A DNA stretch of 33,015 nucleotides, from positions 1 through 33,015 of the forward strand of contig JAFXMB010000120.1 in NCBI GenBank assembly GCA_017530735.1. Direction: 5' to 3'. Position 1 is the first letter of the stretch. Every line of letters starts with the position of its first letter. The position numbers were made by a program, and so were the translations under genes. Source of the stretch: Bacteroidaceae bacterium. GTDB lineage: Bacteria; Bacteroidota; Bacteroidia; Bacteroidales; Bacteroidaceae. Below the pieces are notes generated by a model that searched no databases, was not told where the DNA came from, and worked only from the letters and a program-made list of their open reading frames with translations. Positions 15,335-24,348 of the stretch are shown piece by piece.

Positions 15335-16386
15335 AGAAAGTCCTTATTGACCTAACCATATTGAAGCATATCAACTGCGGACTGGGCCAGATTGCCTACA
15401 ATTACGCCCGATTCTATGGTGAAAACGCCGGAAATCTGGAGTTTGAAGTCCATTTCCTGCTTCCCAGGCAATACGTGGGAGCGTTCGGCAACGACGTTCA
15501 TTACCACGCATCATCATGGCTTTATGACCTGTCTGACCGTTTCATTCCCAAGTTTGATGTCTGGCATTCCATACACCAACTGTGCAGACACATGCCGTCG
15601 CGTAAATCCACCCCTTTTCTCCTTACAATACACGACATCAACTTCATTTATGAAAAAAGCGGCAAATCATTGGAAAGACAGACCGGCAAATTCCTGAAGA
15701 GGCTGAAACGTGCCGACAGGATCGTTTACATATCGGACTTTACCAGAAATGACATATTGAATCATTTTCCCACCGACACGCCGCAGGAGATAATTTACAA
15801 CGGAGTGGAGTTCGGAGATCCGCAACAGGAAAGGAGACCCGTCCTGCCATTTGACGAAAACAGCAAATATTTATTTACCATAGGTCAGATAAGACAGAAG
15901 AAAAACTTCCATGTACTTCTGGACGCCATGAAACTGCTTCCGCAGTACAAACTGGTGATTGCAGGTGAGAAAGGATCCGCCTACGCCGATATGATAGAAG
16001 AGAGGATCAAGGCCGAAGGCATAGACAACGTCTTTCTGATAGGAACAGTTCACAATTCCGAGAAAATATGGCTCTACAACCATTGTGAAGCATTTGTATT
16101 CCCTTCAATGTTTGAAGGGTTCGGCCTGCCGGTAATTGAAGCCATGTCATTCGGAAAGCCTGTTGTATCATCCGATATGACTTCACTTAAGGAGATCTGC
16201 TCGGGACACGCTTTCATTCTTGAGAACTTTGAAGCAGACCATATAGCCGGCAAGATAACCCAAGCCATTGACACCTATTCAAAAGACCCGGCCCTGGTTG
16301 CCCAAAACACTGAATACGCCAGGTCTTTCACCTACCGGCGCCATATGGATGAATACCTTCGTATATACAGGGAAATGCTTCAGTGA
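15331..16386 (+). CDS. Glycosyltransferase, GT4 type
   Basis: Retaining GT-B fold glycosyltransferase, predicted cytoplasmic or peripheral, adding a sugar from a nucleotide donor to a surface glycan. 351 residues. The C-terminal donor-binding half carries the E-x7-E motif (EGFGLPVIE) followed by AMSFGKPVVSSD, and FTIGQIRQKKNFHVLL marks the start of the second Rossmann domain. Base composition is clearly lower in G+C than meaB or ftsH (for example 23 of 60 in 16021-16080). Its start overlaps the meaB stop, and its end overlaps the convergent rhamnan-F-type gene by 7 nt. Acceptor and sugar cannot be assigned. Confidence 0.87.
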   Translation: MKKVLIDLTILKHINCGLGQIAYNYARFYGENAGNLEFEVHFLLPRQYVGAFGNDVHYHASSWLYDLSDRFIPKFDVWHSIHQLCRHMPSRKSTPFLLTIHDINFIYEKSGKSLERQTGKFLKRLKRADRIVYISDFTRNDILNHFPTDTPQEIIYNGVEFGDPQQERRPVLPFDENSKYLFTIGQIRQKKNFHVLLDAMKLLPQYKLVIAGEKGSAYADMIEERIKAEGIDNVFLIGTVHNSEKIWLYNHCEAFVFPSMFEGFGLPVIEAMSFGKPVVSSDMTSLKEICSGHAFILENFEADHIAGKITQAIDTYSKDPALVAQNTEYARSFTYRRHMDEYLRIYREMLQ

Positions 16387-17165
16387 CTCCTTATCCAGCG
16401 GATATCCTTGTGGAATAACAGTTTCCAGAAGAAAACCCGGGAGTAATTCGTGCGGGAGCCTTTGACTCCTTTTATTTCATAACCCAGATGACGGCACACG
16501 ATGCCGAACATAGTTTCCATGGAATGGGCCAGTGTACCTGTATTTCCCGTATGGGTCTGATTACCGTAATCATTTGGCGTATAATCGTTCTTAAGCAGGA
16601 ACCGCACTATCTCACTGCGGCACAGGAACATGGTGCCTGCACAGAAAGGCACGTCATCCTGATAGGGAATTCCATATTCACCACACAGTTTCATGGTGTT
16701 CTTACAGTTCTGATGAGCCTCTTTCTTTAAAAGGAAGTATCTGGAACATACCATTCCCACTTGAGGTGACGCAGCGATGGTATCCTGAGCCCTGCTGAAA
16801 TTCTTTGGGGAGCCCAACAACGGCCATACCAGATTATTCCGGAATCCGTAACCCTGATAATGAAGATGGTTTACCGTCAGATTCCCGTTTCTGTTCTTGG
16901 TATGTAATTTCAGTATGTAGTCAAACCGGGAAAGGTCATACTCTTTCATAGCCTGAAAAAACGGGTAGACATCATATCCGCAATTATGAGTATGCAAAAT
17001 CCTTGCATCGGGCTTTCGGGACAGGATCTTGTCGCATACCTCCGGATTGTCATCAGTGAGCGTGACAACCAGCTCATAAGGTATGGTAATATTGGATAAC
17101 AGGCCCAAAAAGAAATCTGTCTGATCCTGATAGTGTAAGTGCAAATGAACCAACAGCCTGCCCAT
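16380..17165 (-). CDS. Rhamnan synthesis F (RgpF)-like glycosyltransferase
   Basis: Protein of the RgpF domain family, found in polysaccharide clusters, where members act as or with glycosyltransferases. 261 residues, about the size of the isolated domain. Visible family features are the N-terminal LLVHLHLHYQDQ, the central HNCGYDVYPFF and DYILKLHTKNRNG blocks, and FCAGTMFLCRSEI toward the end. It lies 18 nt downstream of a GT2 gene on the same strand and probably shares its message. G+C is low (23 of 60 in 16861-16920). Its exact reaction is unknown. Confidence 0.8.
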   Translation of the reverse strand: MGRLLVHLHLHYQDQTDFFLGLLSNITIPYELVVTLTDDNPEVCDKILSRKPDARILHTHNCGYDVYPFFQAMKEYDLSRFDYILKLHTKNRNGNLTVNHLHYQGYGFRNNLVWPLLGSPKNFSRAQDTIAASPQVGMVCSRYFLLKKEAHQNCKNTMKLCGEYGIPYQDDVPFCAGTMFLCRSEIVRFLLKNDYTPNDYGNQTHTGNTGTLAHSMETMFGIVCRHLGYEIKGVKGSRTNYSRVFFWKLLFHKDIRWIRSH

Positions 17166-17183
17166 AATCCTACCGGGGTTTAG

Positions 17184-18035
17184 TCAGATGGAACGTTTGT
17201 ATTTGAAATCCGCAGCAAACGATTTTATCCCGTGAATGAGTTTCCTCAACAGGCGGACGGGTTTGGTAACTGCGTGCCCTATAGACCTTTCCAGTTTTTC
17301 GGTGCTGTTGTATCTTTCATTGTGGGTGATACTGTCAAACAGGAAATCACGATAGATGTCCGGATGATTGTTTATAATCTGCCAGGTAAGAGCATCCCTG
17401 TTTGCCGGTACTTCCGATACAGACTTTGAAACCTGTTTGATGCGGTACTGAAGCAGGACTTTGGGAATACGGTAAACGACATCGTCCTTATTAATCAGGC
17501 TCAAAAGGAAATCCCAGTCCTCCAGCCCCACTCTCATATCCTCGTTATAACCTGAAGTCTTGTCATAATCACTGCGGCGGAATATGCACGGATTGAATAT
17601 GGAGTTCCTGAATATGAACTTTTTCCACTGGTATTCGGGCAATTCCCAATATCCGTTCTTCTGGCCGAAGAAACGGGCCTCACAATAAACGACCTTGGTT
17701 TCCGGAAACCGGCGGAACCTCTCTATAGCCAGCCGGGTATAATCCGGCATGATAAGGTCATCACCGTCAAGAGGGAGTATGAACTCACCGTGAGAGGCCC
17801 TGATGCCTGTGTTTCGGGCGGCACTTACGCCTCTGTTCTCAGTTTCGATAAGGCTGAAACGGGGGTCAAGCTCAACATATCGGCCGGCCACCTGGGACGT
17901 ATTGTCGGGAGAACCGTCATTTACTACAATGCACTCCCAATCCCGAAACGTCTGTTTGAGAATTGAATCAAGTGTTTCAGAGAGGAAAGCAGCCTGATTA
18001 TAACAGGGAACAATAATTGACAGAGTTGGATTCAT
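17184..18035 (-). CDS. Glycosyltransferase family 2
   Basis: Inverting GT-A fold glycosyltransferase using a nucleotide sugar. 283 residues. The N-terminal LSIIVPCYNQAAFLSETL, VVNDGSPDNT and RGVSAARNTGI blocks are classic, and the metal-binding DxD is present as LDGDD near residues 92-96. The C-terminal quarter is basic (RLLRKLI, KYKRSI) and may sit on the membrane. G+C is low like its two neighbours (24 of 60 in 17281-17340). The gene starts 50 nt beyond the 3' end of tRNA-Gln, with the tRNA terminator between. Surface polysaccharide synthesis is likely; the linkage is unknown. Confidence 0.88.
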   Translation of the reverse strand: MNPTLSIIVPCYNQAAFLSETLDSILKQTFRDWECIVVNDGSPDNTSQVAGRYVELDPRFSLIETENRGVSAARNTGIRASHGEFILPLDGDDLIMPDYTRLAIERFRRFPETKVVYCEARFFGQKNGYWELPEYQWKKFIFRNSIFNPCIFRRSDYDKTSGYNEDMRVGLEDWDFLLSLINKDDVVYRIPKVLLQYRIKQVSKSVSEVPANRDALTWQIINNHPDIYRDFLFDSITHNERYNSTEKLERSIGHAVTKPVRLLRKLIHGIKSFAADFKYKRSI

Positions 18036-18047
18036 TGTCCTGAGACT

Positions 18048-18075
18048 AAAAAGGCATCCGTTTTAAGGACGCCTT
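18048..18075 (-). terminator. Intrinsic terminator of tRNA-Gln
   Basis: On the minus strand AAGGCGTCC (18067-18075) pairs with GGATGCCTT (18051-18059), nine pairs including one G/T, with a 7-nt loop. With the stem's last two bases the 3' end reads TTTTT. It lies 10 nt after the tRNA 3' end and before the GT2 start. Confidence 0.75.
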
Positions 18076-18084
18076 GTTATCTTG

Positions 18085-18155
18085 CTGGGCTACCCGGACT
18101 CGAACCAGGAAAGGCAGGACCAGAATCTGCAGTGTTACCATTACACCATAGCCCA
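18085..18155 (-). tRNA. tRNA-Gln (anticodon CTG)
   Basis: 71-nt cloverleaf on the minus strand. The acceptor stem TGGGCTA/TAGCCCA is perfect, with discriminator G. The D-arm is GTGT-AATGGTA-ACAC, the anticodon loop TTCTGGT gives CTG at 34-36, and the T-arm CCTGG-TTCGAGT-CCGGG has one G/T pair. CCA is not encoded. The anticodon stem GCAGA/CCTGC has an A-C mismatch at its loop-proximal pair (31-39). It reads CAG codons. A strong promoter precedes it and a terminator follows. Confidence 0.93.
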
Positions 18156-18176
18156 GTATTTTGCTCAAAAGCGGTG

Positions 18177-18206
18177 CAAAGATACTGCTTTTTTGTTTAA
18201 CGCAAA
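18177..18206 (-). promoter_or_regulatory. Promoter of tRNA-Gln
   Basis: On the minus strand the -33 box TTTG (complement of 18203-18206) and -7 box TATCTTTG (18177-18184) are separated by 18 nt. Both match the Bacteroidota housekeeping consensus. The predicted start of transcription is about 18 nt before the tRNA 5' end. Confidence 0.7.
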
Positions 18207-18256
18207 CTTTTTGGCATAATTTTTGTCATTGTACTACAGAAAACGACCCAGTTTAT

Positions 18257-18264
18257 TAAATTTG
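18257..18264 (+). promoter_or_regulatory. -7 box upstream of rsfS
   Basis: TAAATTTG at 18257-18264 matches TAnnTTTG, about 30 nt before the rsfS ATG, giving a leader of roughly 26 nt. No convincing -33 TTTG at standard spacing. It would drive rsfS-ftsH-cdsA, since no other promoter is evident between those genes. Confidence 0.45.
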
Positions 18265-18293
18265 CAGATTAAGAATTAAACAAAGTCATCTGA

Positions 18294-18662
18294 ATGGCTA
18301 AAAAGAAAAAAAGAGAAAGTATTGTTGAGAGCATCATTGAAGGAATTCAGGAGCGCAAGGGAGAGAGCATCACAGTAGTTGATCTGACCGGCATAGAAGA
18401 TACCGTATGCAGATATTTCGTAATCTGCCAGGGAGGAACACCCAACCAGACACTCGCCATTGAGGATTCCATCCGGGAGACCGTAAGAGTAAAAGAGGGA
18501 CGCAAGCCCGACTACGTGGAAGGCACACGCTACGCCCACTGGATAGCCATGGACTACGGTGACGTGATGGTACACATCTTCATCCCCGAACTGCGCAGGT
18601 TCTACGACCTGGAACACCTCTGGGCCGATGCCGTCACTGAAGAGATCCCCGATCTTGCATGA
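18294..18662 (+). CDS. rsfS: Ribosomal silencing factor RsfS
   Basis: Small cytoplasmic protein that binds uL14 on the large ribosomal subunit and blocks joining with the small subunit, damping translation in starvation. 122 residues, typical size. The basic N-terminus MAKKKKR leads into VVDLTGIEDTVCRYFVICQG, and the signature W-x-x-x-DYGDVMVHIF near residues 82-95 is clear. ATG 18294 is the only sensible start. ftsH follows after 40 nt on the same strand; rsfS-ftsH-cdsA is an order I recall from other Bacteroidota. Confidence 0.95.
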   Translation: MAKKKKRESIVESIIEGIQERKGESITVVDLTGIEDTVCRYFVICQGGTPNQTLAIEDSIRETVRVKEGRKPDYVEGTRYAHWIAMDYGDVMVHIFIPELRRFYDLEHLWADAVTEEIPDLA

Positions 18663-18702
18663 CACCTTGACATATTAATAACTGACATTACCGACAATCC
18701 AT

Positions 18703-20670
18703 ATGGCAGAAAATAAAGACAACAAACCCGGCACAGGATTCAGAATAACATCCATACTGTACATAATCCTGTTTATATTATTCGGTTACATCCTGCTCAA
18801 GGATGACGGTTCCGACCTGAGCGGCGAAGCCACATACACCGAGTTCAAGGAGTACATGCAGAAAGGGTATGTGAGCAATCTGGTGATATACTCCAATCTG
18901 AACTCATTGGAAATGTACATCAAACCCGATTCGGCCAGGTACGTATTCGGCGACCGTGCATCGGCCCAGCCCCTGGTAAAACCAATGCTGTCTGTAGGTG
19001 TGGGCTCACTTGACAACCTGCAGACCTTCATTGACGAGGCCGAGCAGTCCGGAACATTCACCGGTAATGTTGAGTACCGCAAACGTTCACACACTTTCAC
19101 TGAGATACTTATCAGCATACTTCCGTTCGTTCTTATCATCGTGTTCTGGATTCTCATCACCCGACGTATGGGAGGAGGTGCCGGAAACGGAGGCGGAGTA
19201 TTCAACGTAGGCAAGTCCAAGGCTCGCGTCTATGAGAAGGGACAGAAAGACCGCGTCACATTCAAGGATGTAGCCGGACAGGCCGAGGCCAAGACCGAGG
19301 TCGAGGAGATTGTGGAGTTCCTCAAGAACCCCAAGAAATATACCGACCTGGGCGGTAAGATTCCAAAAGGCGCTCTGCTGGTAGGCCCTCCGGGAACCGG
19401 TAAGACCCTTCTGGCCAAGGCTGTTGCAGGTGAGGCCGATGTCCCCTTCTTCTCACTGTCAGGTTCTGACTTTGTTGAGATGTTTGTGGGCGTAGGCGCT
19501 TCACGCGTACGTGACCTGTTCCGTCAGGCAAAGGAGAAATCACCCTGCATCATATTCATTGATGAGATTGACGCCGTAGGACGTGCCCGCGGCAAGAACC
19601 CCGCAATGGGCGGCAACGACGAGCGTGAGAACACCCTTAACCAGTTGCTCACCGAGATGGACGGATTCGGCACCAACAGCGGTGTCATAATCCTGGCTGC
19701 CACCAACCGTGTGGACATTCTGGACAAGGCCCTGCTGCGTGCAGGACGTTTTGACCGTCAGATACATCTGGATCTGCCCGACCTGAACGAGCGTAAGGAG
19801 GTGTTCGGCGTACACCTGCGCAACATCAAGCTGAGCCCTGATGTGGATGTGGATCTTCCGGCCCGTCAGACTCCCGGATTCTCAGGAGCCGATATCGCCA
19901 ACGTATGCAACGAGGCCGCCCTGATAGCAGCCCGTCACAATAAGAAGAAAGTTGAGAAAGATGATTTCCTGGCAGCGGTAGACCGCATTGTTGGAGGTCT
20001 TGAAAAGAAGACCAAGGTGCTTACCGCCGATGAGAAGCGCACCATTGCCCTGCACGAGGCCGGACACGCAACACTGTCATGGTTCCTGGAGTATGCCAAC
20101 CCGCTCATCAAGGTCACCATCGTACCGCGCGGACGTGCTTTGGGCGCAGCATGGTACCTGCCCGAGGAGCGTCAGATAACCACAAAGGAGCAGATGCTTG
20201 ACGAGATGTGCGCCACACTTGGCGGACGTGCAGCCGAGGAACTCTTTACCGGTCACATATCAACCGGAGCAATGAATGACCTGGAGCGTGTAACCAAGCA
20301 GGCTTACGGCATGATTGCATACGCCGGCATGAGTGACAAACTGGCCAATCTCTGCTACTACAGCAGCACCGATGAGTACGCCTTCCAGAAGCCCTACTCC
20401 GACAAGACTGCCGAACTTATAGACGGTGAGGTCAAGGCTCTCATTGCCCAGCAGTACGAGCGTGGCAAGAAGATACTGATGGAGCACCAGGAGGGTCACC
20501 ACCAGCTGGCCCAGCTGCTTATTGAGCGCGAGGTCATCATGGCCGAGGATGTTGAGAAGATATTCGGCAAGCGTCCATGGGCATCACGCAGCGAGGAGAT
20601 CCTGGGAGAGGACAAAAAGACCCAGGAGAACGCTCCCGTGGTTGAGAACAAAGATAAAGTTGAACCCTAA
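18703..20670 (+). CDS. ftsH: ATP-dependent zinc metalloprotease FtsH
   Basis: Membrane-anchored AAA+ protease that extracts and degrades misfolded membrane proteins and selected regulators. 655 residues. Two transmembrane helices (about 14-29 and 136-152) flank a periplasmic domain, and a Gly-rich linker (GGGAGNGGG) follows. Walker A GPPGTGKT is at 228-235, Walker B is in IIFIDEID, and the second region of homology is around [21 protein letters not shown]. The zinc motif HEAGH is at 451-455, with the third ligand Asp expected in MNDLERVT. The acidic, Lys-rich tail is dispensable in the family. cdsA starts 12 nt after the stop. Confidence 0.98.
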   Translation: MAENKDNKPGTGFRITSILYIILFILFGYILLKDDGSDLSGEATYTEFKEYMQKGYVSNLVIYSNLNSLEMYIKPDSARYVFGDRASAQPLVKPMLSVGVGSLDNLQTFIDEAEQSGTFTGNVEYRKRSHTFTEILISILPFVLIIVFWILITRRMGGGAGNGGGVFNVGKSKARVYEKGQKDRVTFKDVAGQAEAKTEVEEIVEFLKNPKKYTDLGGKIPKGALLVGPPGTGKTLLAKAVAGEADVPFFSLSGSDFVEMFVGVGASRVRDLFRQAKEKSPCIIFIDEIDAVGRARGKNPAMGGNDERENTLNQLLTEMDGFGTNSGVIILAATNRVDILDKALLRAGRFDRQIHLDLPDLNERKEVFGVHLRNIKLSPDVDVDLPARQTPGFSGADIANVCNEAALIAARHNKKKVEKDDFLAAVDRIVGGLEKKTKVLTADEKRTIALHEAGHATLSWFLEYANPLIKVTIVPRGRALGAAWYLPEERQITTKEQMLDEMCATLGGRAAEELFTGHISTGAMNDLERVTKQAYGMIAYAGMSDKLANLCYYSSTDEYAFQKPYSDKTAELIDGEVKALIAQQYERGKKILMEHQEGHHQLAQLLIEREVIMAEDVEKIFGKRPWASRSEEILGEDKKTQENAPVVENKDKVEP

Positions 20671-20682
20671 AACCTAGATAAC

Positions 20683-21525
20683 GTGAACTTCTTGATTAGG
20701 ACTGTTACGGCTGTGGTTTATGCCACGATTATGCTGTTCTGCATACTCAAGGGAGGTCCCTGGTTCGTGGGACTGTTCGGAGTGTGCACCATTCTTACAA
20801 CGGTTGAATACACAGGTCTGGCAAACAAATACAAAGGTGCCAACGTGAGCCGTCTATGGGCTACGGTAGCCGCATTCACATTCTATGCGGCAATAGTAGG
20901 TCTCTCCATAATGCCGAGCAGCGCCATACTGTTCCTTCCGTTCATGTTCACCCTCATAGTGATTATGGTACGTGAACTCTACTTCAAGAAGCCCAGCCCT
21001 ATAAATGATTGGGTACACACCATATTCCCCATCATATACATAGCACTGCCCTACGCACTGACATCGATGCTGGCATTTGACGCCCAGGGTCCCGAGACAG
21101 GCTACAGCCCAGTAGTGCCGCTCACCCTGTTCGTATTCCTGTGGTGCAATGATGTAGGTGCATACTGCACGGGCTGCACAATCGGCAAGCACAAACTGTT
21201 TGAGAGGATATCACCCAAGAAGACCTGGGAGGGTTCCATAGGAGGTGCCGTATTCACGATGGTTGCTGCATACCTGCTGCATCACTTCCTGCCTGACTGG
21301 TACAGTTTCATGCCCGTATGGGTATGGGTAGGCATGGCCCTTGTGGTAGTGCTCTTCGGTACATGGGGTGACCTGATAGAGTCACTCATGAAACGTGAGA
21401 TGGGAATAAAGGATTCAGGTAAGATCCTGCCCGGACACGGCGGTATGCTGGACCGTTTTGACAGTGCGCTGCTGGCTATCCCCGCAACGGTAGTATACTT
21501 AAGCCTGGTCGGCTTCTACTTCTAA
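20683..21525 (+). CDS. cdsA: Phosphatidate cytidylyltransferase
   Basis: Integral inner-membrane enzyme that makes CDP-diacylglycerol from phosphatidate and CTP, the branch point for phospholipids. 280 residues with about seven or eight hydrophobic helices. The C-terminal signature runs from SLMKREMGIKDSG to PGHGGMLDRFD and matches the family pattern including the catalytic aspartates. The start is GTG at 20683, 12 nt after ftsH; no ATG fits as well. The 3' end overlaps the convergent lpxB gene by 27 nt. Confidence 0.95.
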   Translation: MNFLIRTVTAVVYATIMLFCILKGGPWFVGLFGVCTILTTVEYTGLANKYKGANVSRLWATVAAFTFYAAIVGLSIMPSSAILFLPFMFTLIVIMVRELYFKKPSPINDWVHTIFPIIYIALPYALTSMLAFDAQGPETGYSPVVPLTLFVFLWCNDVGAYCTGCTIGKHKLFERISPKKTWEGSIGGAVFTMVAAYLLHHFLPDWYSFMPVWVWVGMALVVVLFGTWGDLIESLMKREMGIKDSGKILPGHGGMLDRFDSALLAIPATVVYLSLVGFYF

Positions 21526-22629
21526 GAGATTTACAATCTTCTGTGCTGCACGGTCGGGTGCTCCGGCCGGGCCCAGTATGGCTTTCATCTGTGTGTAGCC
21601 CTCCAACTGCATGCGGCGTTCAATGGTATCCGACAGCAGCGGAACAAGATGGTTGTGCACGTTATCGGCATTCATCTCACCGCCTATAAGTTCCGGCACA
21701 ACCTCTGAGAAAGAGACCAGATTGACAAGTGATACGAACTGCACCTTTATAAGGAACTTCTTGATTAGTTTGGCAGCCCAGCTTACGGGAACCTTGTAGC
21801 ATACCACCTGAGGCACGTCAAAAAGTGCGGTCTCTAGCGTGGCGGTGCCTGATGTCACCAGAGCCGCGTAGGCCGATTCCAATACACCGAATGTGTTTCC
21901 GTAAACCTTCTCTATATCGGCCCCTCCAATTATGTTGTCATAGAACTCGGGCTCTATGCTGGGAGCGCATGCCAGTACGGGACGGATGCAGTCAATATTT
22001 TTTATCGCCTCAAGCATGATGGGCAGGTTGCGGCTTATCTCCTGGCGGCGGCTGCCTGCAAGCAGTGCTATCACACGTCGGCCGTCATCCTCAAGGGCCG
22101 GTTTGCGACTCTTGTCAGACTTGTATGCCTCAATCTCATCAACCGTGGGATTACCCACATAGTTTATATTGTAGCTGTGACGGTGAAAGTATTCAACCTC
22201 AAACGGAAGTATGGAGAAGAGTTCATCCACATCATGACGGATGTTCTTGATTCTCCAGCTTTTCCAGGCCCAGATCTTGGGTGAGATATAGTAGTAGACG
22301 GGAATTCCCAGTTTGTGTACTTTTTTCGCAATTGAAAGATTGAATCCGGGATAGTCAACCAGTATCACCACATCCGGTTTCCACTCACAGATATCCTTAA
22401 AGCAGAGGGTGGCCCCTCCAAGTATGGTTCCAAGGTGTGTCAGGACCGGCCAGAAGCCCATGTAGGCAAGTTCACGGTAGTGTTTTACCAGTTTTCCGCC
22501 GGCTGCCTCCATCATGTCGCCTCCGAAACAGCGGAACTGCGCAGACTTGTCTTTCTGCGCCAACGATCTCATCAGATTTGAGGCATGCAGGTCACCCGAC
22601 GCCTCTCCGGCCACAAGATAGTATTTCAT
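21499..22629 (-). CDS. lpxB: Lipid-A-disaccharide synthase
   Basis: GT19-family enzyme at the inner membrane that joins UDP-diacylglucosamine to lipid X, giving the tetra-acylated disaccharide of lipid A. 376 residues, normal length. The N-terminal YLVAGEASGDLHASNLM, the FGGDMMEAAGG block, VVILVDYPGFNLSIAKK and ISPKIWAWKSWRI are family landmarks, as are LLAGSRRQEI and TSGTATLETALFDVPQVV in the C-terminal half. It stands alone on minus, divergent from parA over an 88-bp gap with a -7 box, and its last 27 nt overlap the end of cdsA. Confidence 0.96.
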   Translation of the reverse strand: MKYYLVAGEASGDLHASNLMRSLAQKDKSAQFRCFGGDMMEAAGGKLVKHYRELAYMGFWPVLTHLGTILGGATLCFKDICEWKPDVVILVDYPGFNLSIAKKVHKLGIPVYYYISPKIWAWKSWRIKNIRHDVDELFSILPFEVEYFHRHSYNINYVGNPTVDEIEAYKSDKSRKPALEDDGRRVIALLAGSRRQEISRNLPIMLEAIKNIDCIRPVLACAPSIEPEFYDNIIGGADIEKVYGNTFGVLESAYAALVTSGTATLETALFDVPQVVCYKVPVSWAAKLIKKFLIKVQFVSLVNLVSFSEVVPELIGGEMNADNVHNHLVPLLSDTIERRMQLEGYTQMKAILGPAGAPDRAAQKIVNLLEVEADQA

Positions 22630-22649
22630 TCCTGACGTTTTGCAGATGT

Positions 22650-22657
22650 CAAAAATA
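22650..22657 (-). promoter_or_regulatory. -7 box upstream of lpxB
   Basis: TATTTTTG on the minus strand (complement of 22650-22657) matches TAnnTTTG, 20 nt before the lpxB ATG. No TTTG at -33. On the plus strand of the same gap TTTG (22640-22643) followed after 18 nt by TATTTTTC is a weaker candidate promoter for parA. Confidence 0.4.
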
Positions 22658-22717
22658 CTATATTTTTCCCATATATCGGTTTTTTACACTAACTTCACAC
22701 CCTAAAATTAAAAACGC

Positions 22718-23485
22718 ATGGGAAAAATCATAGCTTTGGCAAATCAGAAGGGTGGCGTAGGTAAAACCACAACCACCATCAATCTGGCCGCATCGCTCGC
22801 CACTCTTGAGAAGAAAGTCCTTGTAGTGGATGCCGATCCTCAGGCAAACGCATCATCCGGACTGGGTATTGACATCCAGTCACTCAAGTGCACCGTGTAT
22901 GAGTGTCTGGTCAATGGTGACAACCCCAAAGACGCCATCCTCAAGGCGTGCATTGACGGACTTGACGTACTGCCGTCACACATAGACCTGGTAGGAGCCG
23001 AACTGGAACTCATGAACATGGAGAGCCGTGAGACCGTCATGAAGAAGATGCTCGCAAAGGTCAAGGATGACTATGACTATATCCTGATAGACTGCTCACC
23101 CTCACTGGGTCTCATCACAGTGAACTCACTGACCGCAGCAGACTCCATCATCATCCCCGTGCAGTGCGAGTACTTTGCCCTGGAGGGTATCAGCAAACTG
23201 CTCAATACCATCCGCATCATCAAAACAAAGCTCAACCCCTCACTTGACATAGAGGGTTTCCTGCTCACCATGTATGACTCACGTCTCAGACTGAGCAACC
23301 AGATTTACGACGAGATCCGCAAGCATTTCCAGGAACTTGTATTTGACACGATAATAGCCCGTAACGTCAAACTGAGCGAGGCACCCAGTTACGGCCTGCC
23401 CGCAATACTTTATGACGCAGATTCCAAGGGTGCCAAGAACTACCTTGCCCTTGCACAGGAAATACTGAAAAAGAATAACGCATGA
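22718..23485 (+). CDS. parA: Chromosome partitioning ATPase ParA/Soj
   Basis: Deviant-Walker ATPase that binds the nucleoid when ATP-loaded and moves ParB-parS complexes for origin segregation. 255 residues, typical of chromosomal Soj proteins without an extra N-terminal helix-turn-helix. The deviant Walker A motif KGGVGKTTT is at 11-19, with signature lysine K11 and K16. [13 protein letters not shown] and [11 protein letters not shown] are the A' and B motifs. It leads a five-gene array and overlaps parB by 4 nt. Confidence 0.96.
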   Translation: MGKIIALANQKGGVGKTTTTINLAASLATLEKKVLVVDADPQANASSGLGIDIQSLKCTVYECLVNGDNPKDAILKACIDGLDVLPSHIDLVGAELELMNMESRETVMKKMLAKVKDDYDYILIDCSPSLGLITVNSLTAADSIIIPVQCEYFALEGISKLLNTIRIIKTKLNPSLDIEGFLLTMYDSRLRLSNQIYDEIRKHFQELVFDTIIARNVKLSEAPSYGLPAILYDADSKGAKNYLALAQEILKKNNA

Positions 23486-24348
23486 CACCTCCCAAGAAAA
23501 TGGCACTTGGCCGCGGCCTTGATGCCCTCATATCAACCGATTTCGTAAAGACACAGGGTTCCTCATCAATCAACGAGGTGCCCCTGAACCAGATACATGC
23601 CAACCCTGACCAGCCACGCCGTGACTTTGACCAGGAGAGCCTTGAAGAATTGGCCGAATCACTGCGCGAGATAGGCATCATACAGCCCATCACCCTGCGC
23701 AAGATGGCCGAGGGCGACTACCAGATCATAGCCGGTGAGCGCCGTTTCCGTGCCGCAGGCATAGCAGGTCTCAAGACCATCCCTGCCTATATCCGTACGG
23801 CCGATGACGAGAACGTCATGGCAATGGCTCTGATTGAGAACATACAGCGTGAGGACCTGAACTCCATGGAAGTTGCCCTGGCCTGCCAGAACCTGCTTGA
23901 GGTCTACAACATGACACAGGAGCAGCTCAGTTCACGCATCGGCAAGAAACGTGCTACCATAGCCAACTATATACGTCTGCTCAAGCTGCCCGCCGAGATT
24001 CAGGTGGCACTCAAGAACAAGCAGATTGACATGGGACACGCCCGTGCCCTGCTGGCCATAGACGATCCCATGAAGCAGTTGCAGCTGTTCCATGAACTGA
24101 CCAAGTACGGCTATTCGGTACGTATGGTCGAGGACAAGGCACATCAGATGAATGAGAACCAGCCCAAGGCCCGCAAGAGTGCGGCCGATGATTCACTTGC
24201 CCCTCTGGGACGCCAGCTCTCCAAGTTCCTGGGTGCTCCGGTTAAGGTAAAGAGCAATGCCAAGGGTGCAGGAAGCATCAGCATATCGTTCAAGGATGAT
24301 GATGACCTGGCCCGTCTGATGCAACTGTTTGACCGCCTCAAGAAATGA
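23482..24348 (+). CDS. parB: Chromosome partitioning protein ParB/Spo0J
   Basis: CTP-dependent DNA clamp that loads at parS sites and spreads, recruiting ParA and SMC. 288 residues. An N-terminal [11 protein letters not shown] segment likely contacts ParA. The ParB/Srx-like CTPase domain contains GERRFRA at 85-91 and [14 protein letters not shown], and a helix-turn-helix follows around [24 protein letters not shown]-terminal dimerisation region ends the protein. It overlaps parA upstream and the DUF5683 gene downstream by 4 nt each. I could not find a convincing parS 16-mer in this window. Confidence 0.96.
   Translation: MTPPKKMALGRGLDALISTDFVKTQGSSSINEVPLNQIHANPDQPRRDFDQESLEELAESLREIGIIQPITLRKMAEGDYQIIAGERRFRAAGIAGLKTIPAYIRTADDENVMAMALIENIQREDLNSMEVALACQNLLEVYNMTQEQLSSRIGKKRATIANYIRLLKLPAEIQVALKNKQIDMGHARALLAIDDPMKQLQLFHELTKYGYSVRMVEDKAHQMNENQPKARKSAADDSLAPLGRQLSKFLGAPVKVKSNAKGAGSISISFKDDDDLARLMQLFDRLKK

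Noticed and set aside
15320..15345. Search for a tRNA-Gln 3'-end duplicate that would mark an integrated island
   Set aside because: No copy of the tRNA 3' end was seen near the start of the low-GC block, and no integrase is present, so an integrative element is not claimed.
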